Assembly (NCBI GenBank): GCA_027559495.1 | Contig: JAMXSV010000018.1 | Coordinates: 62,001-126,000, forward strand | Reading direction: 5' to 3' | DNA from: Aurifilum marmelostoma | Taxonomy: Eukaryota; Ascomycota; Sordariomycetes; Diaporthales; Cryphonectriaceae | DNA: 64,000 nucleotides | Shown here: positions 55,996 through 64,000 of the stretch, piece after piece | Numbering within the stretch: the stretch's first letter is position 1 | Layout of the letters: the number at the start of each line of letters is the position of its first letter | Notes under the pieces: model-generated | What the model saw: only the letters and a program-made list of their open reading frames with translations | Databases searched by the model: none | Told to the model about the DNA's origin: nothing | Program-made: the position numbers and the translations under genes

Positions 55996-58900
55996 TCACC
56001 AGAAACTGCACCAACCAATGTAGTGCTGGCACAGGTTCTCCAGCTTAGTCGCCTCGACGATCAGCTTGTCCACCTGCGTTAGGACGTCCAGCTCGTCGCC
56101 CGCCTTGAAGTCCCTGCCCGTAAGCTTCTGCGACACCCTGTCCAGCACCTCCAGCGCACGAGCATTCTGCATCTCGGTCGGGTCTTGGTTCTGCTGTCCA
56201 TTGATGCCGTTGGTGGCTCCGTTCATGTCCAGACTGCCCGGGGGAAGACCAACAGATGAGTTGGTGCGCGCTCGCACCCTGGCTCCTGGGGGACCGCCTG
56301 GCATCGCCGCCGACGCCTCGGCCGCGTTGCCAACAGCTGCCTGTGCCGCGCGGAGGGCCGCCGGGTCAGCATCAAGAATAGATGCGCGCCGTCCCCGGTT
56401 GGCTTGCGGTCCAGCAAGGGCTTCTTCCCTCTCCGATGCAAAGTTCGGTCCTGCCGGGCTGGCAGCACTCGTCAGACGCCACGTCAGGAGAGGGTCGTGG
56501 ATAAACTAGAGAACAAAGAGTCAGCAAGGAACTTCGGCTTCTAAGCCTCAAAGATGTCACAGAAAACTTACAGCTTCGAGGACAGCCATAACACTCTCCT
56601 TGTTGTCCCGGAGGACCCTCATGACGTGCTCACATGTGATGCGGAAGCTGCCCTCGATGTTGGAAACCTCCATCGCGTACGTGAGCATGCGCGTGAGACG
56701 GAAAGGCACCCTCTCCGGATACTTCTCCCGCTTCATGGCCACCTCGAAACAGTCACCAAAATCGATATGGATGATCTTGCCCGTGATCCGGTCCAGCATC
56801 AGGTTCGACGGGTGGCGATCGCCCAGACCGAGGATGTAGCCCACCATGCTCATCACGCCCAGGCTGCGCGTGTAATTGGTGCGCCGCTCCAGCCATGCCT
56901 CCGAGCTCTTGCTCTTCAGCCACAGCACACGGTACAGGTCCTGGCCTGTGGTGTTGTCAAGGGCGTAGCCAAAGACTTCCACCTTCTGCATGAGGGTCAA
57001 GTTGTCGTAATCAGGGGCCATCTGCAGCATAATGCGGTGTTCAATGTTGAGGAGGATCTTCCGGCTCTCTCGGTACTCCCTGATCAGCATGTGCACTGTG
57101 TCGCTGTTGGGCACCCATCCCAGCAGACCGGAGCTGTGGCTGAGCGGGATCGCTGGGTATCTCTGGATGTTCAGGTGACGCTTGTAGCACTCGGAGTCGT
57201 TGGCGAGCAGGGTGTTGCAGAGGCCAAAGAGCTGCATCACACGCTCGTCCTGTCGAATGTCTTCGTGGCCCTTGAGCAGGAACGTGTAGGGCATGCCATC
57301 ACTGCCGTTGACAATCAGCTTCCGTGGGCGCTGCTTGCTGCTGATGACGGTGAAGGTCGAGTCGAAGGACATGATCCGCACGATCGGATGTCCGCTGCGG
57401 TATGTACCGGGAACGGCAAGGTCCAGATCTCTGGCGTCCAGCAGTTTTGGTGAGCAGTACGTAAGCTCGAGGGACGTCATTTGCGGCAGCTGCCGATAGA
57501 TGCGCCGATAGACTTGGTAGTATAGATCCCAGGCTTGGTTCAGATCGTTCAAATCATGACTGACTTCGTACTGCCGACACCACTCCCTGGCCTCGGTGAG
57601 GTCGCGCCCAAACGTCTGGACAAACGAGATCTCCCTGAGCGTCTCAGGGCCTCGGTCCAGGAACGCGTGAAGGGGCTCAAGGGCCGCAAACATGCCGTCG
57701 ATGTTGTGGACGACGAAGTAGAGCCGCGATGCCTCCTCCAGGCCTTCGTGCCACAGCTCGTGCCACAACACGGCGACGCGAATCAGCTCATGACTGACCA
57801 GCTCTGCCTGTTCGACCAGCTTGGCACTGTGCTGCCGCATGCTGTCCATAATCTGTGCTGCGGACCGCGACCGGCGGCTGCCCTGCCAGGACTTCATCGC
57901 TACGGTGAGCGGGTACACAAGAGCCTGAGGGTGCGCTCTGCCCACATCCGCCAGAAGGTGGTGAACGGATTGCTGAACGCGCTTGTTTGGCTGATTGATG
58001 CGCGCAATCAGCTGCGGTATCACCTCGAGCCACGTGTCGACGCTCACGCGCGTGAAACCCTCCGTGACCGCAGCATTCACCTCGGAATAACCGCCGTGTG
58101 TGAGCCAGAGGGTCAGCAGGCGCAGGGTGTCCTGCAGAGAGCTTCCCTGGGACAGGGAGATGGACTCAAAGAAGCCGTGGACAGCTGGAACAACATGGTT
58201 GGCGACGACGTTGTGGTCGATACGCGCCGGAGTTCCCTCGCTCCGGGCCGCGATGGACTGGACGACCTCGAAGTTGGCCAGAGCCCAGGCATGCCACGCC
58301 TTATACCATTGTGAGTTGTATTTGGTGGCGTTCGAATAGCAATTCAGGATGTCCCCGACAAGCGTGTGCTGCCAGTCATCCTTGTTCAGCGCAATCATCC
58401 ACTCGCCCTGGCGCAGGTAGCACTTGGCCAGGAGGACAGCATCGTCCACCGACATCCTGGGTGGATAGTTGGCCTGGAAGGCCTCATGACTGGCATGCTC
58501 TGCATAGCCGTAAGCCTGGTTCATGAAGGCCGCATCGCCACCGTGGGCAGCATGCTGCTGGCTCGCCACGCGAGCGTAATCGAATGACTTGGCCGATTCT
58601 TCGGTGAACAGAGAAAGGCACTTGAGTGCTTTCTCTGAGATGTCGGAGGACCTGTGGGCGGGCTGCTGACCAAGCTCCCATTGGTATTTCAGGACAGCGT
58701 AGACGACCTGACTGGGAACCGTGGGGCGTGTCGGACTCCGTTCGTTCCAGTATGGGATCATGGTGTCTAACGGCGCGTCGCTGCCGATCAGTTGTTTAAG
58801 CGACTTCTCGGCGATTCCCATCCGCCCCGACTTGCGACACAGGTTTGCAAATTTGATCCACATCTGCATGTTCTCTTTAGGAGTGATGACTAGAGACCGA

Positions 58901-61900
58901 AGTCGGAGCATCCTCTGCCAGACGTCGACGTAGCGCTGGCATCCCTTGAGGCGCTGCTCCCACGTGCGACGAAGGGTGGCTTGCTTCTTCTCGTCGGTCT
59001 GCTTGTAGACGATGAGCTCCTCCAGCTCTGCCAGCATCTGCACCCGGACAATGACCTGATACGCCCGGTTGTATGACTCGCTGACCAGGGCGCTCAACTC
59101 CGTGTCGAGGCCTTCTCGAGCATGCTCGATATTCTGGGCAGCCTCTCTGAACTGGTTGCGGTGGAGTGCCAGGATGGCGCCGAAGAAGGCCCTATCGGGG
59201 GAGTATCGCTTGAGAGACTGCAGATAATTGTCCATAGCATCCCATTTTCCAAGACCCCAGGCAGCCGTGGTGGCAAGAGGGGCTATCCGTCGCTGTACCT
59301 CTGGTGACGAGTTCGCCCAGGTGTCGCTGGCCAGCTGACCCAGAGTATCCCATTCGCCCAGAGCGTGCAGACAGCGCATCTTGCCCATCACAATTTCCAC
59401 CGGTGCGGCTACGTCGTCAGGTATCTCGGATGCGCGCTTGTCGTAGAAAGCCAAGGCCTCCTCCCATCGCTCCAGCTTTTCGAACCAGGTCTCCCGCAGC
59501 TGGATGCCGTCCTTATAGAGCTGCGCCTTGCGAAGGATACCAATAGCCGCGTCGGACTGCTGGAGCTGATTGTTGATGACGATGAGTGCTTCGACGGCTC
59601 CACTGCTCTGGTCCTGGAGGAACTCCAGTTCCTTGTAGTGAAGAGCCTTGGCGTAGGCGTGGCAACGGGCTGCCTCCCTACCCAGTACCCGGATGTCGAT
59701 GGGCAGTGCTTTGTCGTCGTGCTCCATAAACTCTGCCAGGTGGAGCAGAAGGTTGAGGAGGTCCGGGGTCACGTTCTCGGACTTGATGGCGTTCTCAAGA
59801 TTCAGAATAAGCTCCTCCTGGAAGGACTCGTAGAGATCACTCCAGCAGCTGACGAAGGCCGAGTTGAAGAGCTCTCGTGCCAGTGGCAAGTACACGCTGG
59901 CCAGCTGCGCGCAAGCTCTCAGGGCATGGTTTGGAGACTCTGTCAACAGTGTCGTGCTGAAACGGCGGAGCCATTCCTGCCAGTCTTCCTTGGTGGACTT
60001 GCCCCTGGTGTCCCAGGCCGACTTGAGATGGATGGCATTCATCTCGAGCTTCTTCGTTCCCAGGTCTGCAAATGGGGTAGCATCAACCTGGTCAACGAAG
60101 CGCGGCTCTGAGCTCAGATCTTGCGGTAGCACACCGCCCTCCTTAAGACGGTTGACGAGCAGATCATAGTTGCTATGCTGAATGCCATTGTCACGCAGAA
60201 TCTTGCCAACGGTGTGTGAAAAGTGCAGGTAGTCGCGCCCCAGCTGTTGGATGAGAGCGCAGAGTGTCTCCATGGCTGCTGTCCGAAGCGTCGAGTCGTT
60301 TTCCTGCAGGATCCTAGTCAGAGGATGAATGATCTTCGCCGCGAAATCGTTCAGGTTGACCTGACGCGAGATCTTTCCAATGGTCTCGATCGCCACCCGA
60401 CGCAGGAACGTTGGGTTGCTAGGCTTCTCAAACGTCCGCACGATGACAGGAATGATGAGATGCATATACTCTTCTGCGCTGGAACCAAACACCAGAAAGG
60501 CATGCAAGACCTTCTCGGAAGCGATGCGCTTCGCCGAGACCTCCCTCTCCAGCACACCGAGCATCAGCGGCAGCAGCCCAGCGAGGTAGACCTTAAACTC
60601 TCCCTCTAGCGACCGAGAAATCGCCTCAACGAGGGATAAGATCGTGGACTGCAGGGCAGCGGACTCGCCCCAGAACTCCTGGAGGACCTCCACTATTTCT
60701 GGTAGAAAATTTCGGATGTGCTGGCGAACAATGCTCACGAGTGTGGCAAGCTGGTTGAAGTAAGACTCTCTTCGCGGGCCGCTTGTGCTTCGGATGACCA
60801 TGAGAAAGGCTGGAATAATGCGGTCCAGAAAATTGACACATTCCAAGCCCAAGGTGCGGAAAATGTTCATGATGGCCTCGATGACCTGCGCATGATACGA
60901 TACCAAGGACTGGTCCTTGAGTATATTGAGAAGGGCGTTGATGACGACGGTGGGGTAATACTCTTTGTTGGAAGGCGTCAGTCCCGACATCATTAACGAC
61001 ACGTCGGTCATGGCCGTCGACTCGACACGTTCCTGGAGCTCGGGCGTCCGCTCTTCAACTTGCTGGTATCTATAAGGATCAAGCGCACCCAGGATGCCAA
61101 GTAGCTTGATGGTCTCCTGGCGCAGGGGTCCGTTCTGAGGCTCGCCACGAATGATGTTCTGAAGGAGTTCCAGGAGCTGGGGGTATTCAAGGTACGGGTC
61201 AATGACATATCCAGAATTGCTGGCCAGCTGCCCAAGGGTATGCAGGGCGGCCTCTCTCTTCTGTGCAGAGCTCTGGTCCTGCAGGGCTTCGATAATGATA
61301 GGCATGAGGTTGTCCTTATAAGGGAGCATGTCTTCTCCGCCGACAGCACACAGCTCACCCAGCGCCTTGAGGATGGTAGCTGCCACGGATGTGGCTGGAT
61401 CGCTGGCTTTGGGCAGGAGCACCTTCACCATGGCATCCACGTAAGGATGGATAATCTCCTGGGCGTTCTGCACAAGCAGAGAGAGCAGCTTGGCGCTCTC
61501 CTCCTTATTCCTGGCCACATCAGAGAACTCGAGCTCGGTCAACATCTGGATCAGCGTTTTGCGGAGCGAAGGGGCCACATAAGCCGGGTTGTATCTCGCA
61601 AGTCTGCCAATAATCGAGATGGCCACCTCTCTGATGGGAAAGTGTTCGTCGTTGAGGGCGAAAAACAAGGTGCGAATGTTTTCGGCCTTGGAAAGGTGCC
61701 TGTCGAAGCGCTCATCGAGGGCGGCGAGGACCGTGCGACGGATGTTAGGATCGAGGTCAGAAACACCGACCGTGAGCAGCTTCTCGATGACTTCTCCGAC
61801 GACGGCAAGGGCATGATAGCTCGTCTGGTTGACGATGGGGTCTCGGACGTAGAGCTGACAGCAGGTCAAGGCCGCTGCCTCTCGAATCTCGGGGTCGTCA

Positions 61901-63587
61901 TCTTCGACGTATTTAATAGCTACATCGCGCACGAACTCGTTCAAGACATGTCCTTCAGACACAATATGATTAGTTGTTTTGTCTTCCAAGGCAAAGAGGG
62001 AGTTTAAGCAGAGTGGACAATGTACCTGAAAAATCAAAGCTGCCCAGTGTATTGAGGGCTAACTTGATCTCGGCCTTCCGGTGCTCATATGCAAGAGGGT
62101 CTTTCGGGTCCTTCTGGATGATAGGGGCCGATGGGAGAGAATTGGGTTGAGGAGCACCCAGGGGTTTGAAGGGCTGGCCACAGAGCACCTTGCTGAGCAT
62201 GTCTAGGAGACGCTCCTGGATAGTGGCCTTGACCGGCAGTATGTAGAATGCCATATCCACCAGGGCCTGCGTCAGCTTGGGCGTCAGCTCACAGGCGAAG
62301 ATGGGACCCAGGAGGGCTTCCATGTATTTGCTCAACGTCTGACCGACAGCGACCGCCAACCGACTGATGCAGTCAAAGACGGGGTCAACGGACCCGCGCT
62401 TACGGGACTGGACGCTGAGACCTTCGCGCACGTAGATGAGCACACCGTCGAGGTATGGGGCGATGGCGCTCTTGACTGCGTTGGCAATGTTTCCAATCGC
62501 AAGGAATGCATCGTTGCGCTCCTTTTCCTTCTTCAACATGCCCGAGAGGTGGAGCATGAACGTGTGAAGCCTCGTGTTTGCGAATTCGGAGGGTGCATAG
62601 TTGGCGAGGTCGGGAATCAGGAACACGACGGTCTTGCGAATGGTGGGATCTCGGTGATCCTTGAAACGAGACACAATGTCGCATGCCTCCTGGTAGTGGT
62701 CCTGCATGTACATGCCGCCCTGCTCGAGCAGCTCCTTGAGAACCAGGAGGGAGGCATGGATGAACTCGACGGAGCCGACCTTGAGCGAGGCTATGGCCTC
62801 GAGGTACATCTTGTCCATCCATAGCTGCTTAAGCTCCTGGTCACGCTCGCGCATGATCCGGAAGCAGGCGCTCACGGCTTCAGCAGACGTCGCACGGATA
62901 AGGTGTCGCTGATCCTTGAGGCCAGCCCACAACAAGTCGAGGACCATGCCGACGTAGGCGTACATCAGGGTGGGCGCGTTCCTAGCGAGCTCACGAAGGA
63001 CAAGAACCGCACTGTATCGTCTCTCCTCGATGCGATCAGACTGCAGCCACTCGAGCGCGTTCTTAGTCTCGGCCTCGACCAGCTCGGAGATGATAGACCC
63101 GCCCGGCCGACACAGCTTGCCCATGACCTCGGCAGCAGGCCGCATGGGATTTATGTCCTTGCCTCGCAGGACCTGCCGAAGGCTCTGTGTGAAACGCGTG
63201 TACTTGGTGGCCACGTCAATGCCGTCGAAGTCGACGAGAGTATCGATGATGTAGATGCCGCCGAGGCGCTCGGCCGTGTCGCTGCCATGGATGATCAGGT
63301 TGCTGATGGCCTTCTGCACTTGTGCAATGAACAATGCGAAATGCTCCTGGGGGAGATCTGTTTGGATGGACAGAAGTCAGCTCTGGCGTCGACGAGCAAG
63401 GGGGAGGAGAGTAGCGGAAGGAAGAACAGAGCTACATACCGCGGTGGCAGACGGCCACGACATCTCGAAGCTTGAGGGCAAAACGCTTGCGCTGGTCCTC
63501 GGAAATCGTTCTCGACTTGATCTCCTTGACCAGACCGTCTAAGCTCTCGAGGGCGATGTCAAGAGGACGAGACGCTTGGCTCGCCAT
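55996..63587 (-). CDS. TOR: TOR, target of rapamycin Ser/Thr kinase (PIKK)
   Basis: Central growth kinase of TORC1 (and TORC2 where only one TOR exists), acting at vacuolar and other membranes. Exons: 63587-63440, 63357-62026, 61952-56572 and 56505-55996; introns of 82, 73 and 66 bases, phases all consistent; about 2456 residues, normal for fungal TOR. Order: N-terminal HEAT repeats (to about 1200), FAT domain, FRB (AVLWHELWHEGLEEASRLYF, about 1890-1985), kinase (from about 2010: KLIVNGSDG, catalytic loop GLGDRHPSNLML near 2200, metal site HIDFGD), and the FATC tail ending CQHYIGWCSFW. The FRB serine known to decide rapamycin binding (in EEASRLYF) is present, so rapamycin sensitivity is expected. 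A disordered insert lies between kinase and FATC, as in other mould TORs. Confidence 0.98.
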
Positions 63588-64000
63588 CTTGGGCTATCGC
63601 GTAGGTGGAGGTGACTTGCCCCTCCAATGGACCTCTTTTTGAAGGGGCCTATCGCATTCTTGAGAGCCCACACGGTGATGCGGGTTCAGGTCGGAGTCAT
63701 AAGATCACCCAAAAGCGGAGAGGTCCTGCCTGTGATAGCGAATATTTGTTGCGGTTCGAGAACGGTAACGGGCCTGGGAGGTTTGAAAGGAGGGGCGCGT
63801 TTGGTGGTCTCGATGGAGGGCCAGGAGGAAATGAGGGAGATGGTCGGGTAGGTGGAAAGTCGCAGGTCACACTAGACGGTTCGAAAGATGTGGAAAGAGA
63901 TGGAGCGCGTGCAGTGCTACGCAAACATCAAATGGTGGTGAGAAGAAAAAGAAAGGTCCCGTATGATGCACCAGGTGTCGCTGGATTCAGTCTGCACCAC
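63588..64000. other. Upstream region of TOR
   Basis: About 410 bases to the window end. No gene was seen; a neighbouring gene may start beyond the edge. Confidence 0.5.

Noticed and set aside
57535..58314. Several 80-300 codon frames antisense to TOR
   Set aside because: TOR is certain on the minus strand; these frames match no family and are shadows of its codons.
1..64000. Search for tRNA, rRNA, CRISPR arrays, transposons, terminal repeats, secondary-metabolite cluster or giant mobile element
   Set aside because: No cloverleaf-type B box, no direct or inverted repeat blocks, no transposase or reverse-transcriptase motifs, and no polyketide or peptide synthase domains were seen by eye.

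Overview
The window looks like nuclear DNA from a filamentous ascomycete (Pezizomycotina, probably a Sordariomycete; the class is an inference). Genes are split by short introns of about 50-185 bases with GTNNGT donors and CTNAC/CTAAT-like branch points. Gene density is about one per 2.8 kb on both strands, and the gene set is typical of moulds: Zn2Cys6 regulator, GH64 and GH71 glucanases, type II NADH dehydrogenase, fungal carboxymuconate cyclase and TOR. I see no rRNA, tRNA, transposon, CRISPR array or bacterial-style operon. About 22 protein-coding genes are supported, plus one weak small-gene candidate.

Layout. 0-10 kb: Zn2Cys6 transcription factor (+), DUG2-type glutathione-degradation peptidase (-), a 3.1 kb gene-poor stretch, TIM17 (+). 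10-20 kb: Ntn-type asparaginase (-), DHA1-like MFS transporter (+), metallo-beta-lactamase-fold hydrolase (-), short type II NADH dehydrogenase (+). 20-30 kb: GH64 beta-1,3-glucanase (-), short-chain dehydrogenase (-), NAD aldehyde dehydrogenase (-), a predicted pseudokinase (+), a Roadblock/LAMTOR2-like protein (+). 30-41.7 kb: a large disordered probable nuclear protein (-), zinc alcohol dehydrogenase (-), two-domain glyoxalase I (+), phosphoglycerate dehydrogenase (+). 43-53 kb: CNNM/Mam3-like CBS membrane protein (+), intradiol ring-cleavage dioxygenase (-), carboxymuconate cyclase (+), second MFS transporter (-). 53-64 kb: GH71 alpha-1,3-glucanase (-) and the complete TOR kinase gene (-).

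How genes may work together. The dioxygenase and the muconate cyclase are divergently arranged around a shared 1.9 kb region and are followed by an MFS transporter, so they look like a small aromatic-catabolism (beta-ketoadipate) cluster. TOR and the LAMTOR2-like gene belong to the same TORC1/Ragulator pathway but are 25 kb apart. The other genes are mostly unrelated housekeeping and secreted functions.

The most striking sequence-level observation is that four separate genes (transcription factor, first MFS transporter, disordered nuclear protein, dioxygenase) are each broken by exactly one extra base in a C homopolymer of the coding strand. In every case removing one C restores both the reading frame and the downstream splice phase. 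This suggests homopolymer errors in the assembly rather than four independent pseudogenes. Biological items worth a second look are the pseudokinase, the glyoxalase I with an in-frame mitochondrial presequence, the GH71 first exon that encodes a run of 14 histidines, and a possible presequence without an AUG ahead of the muconate cyclase.
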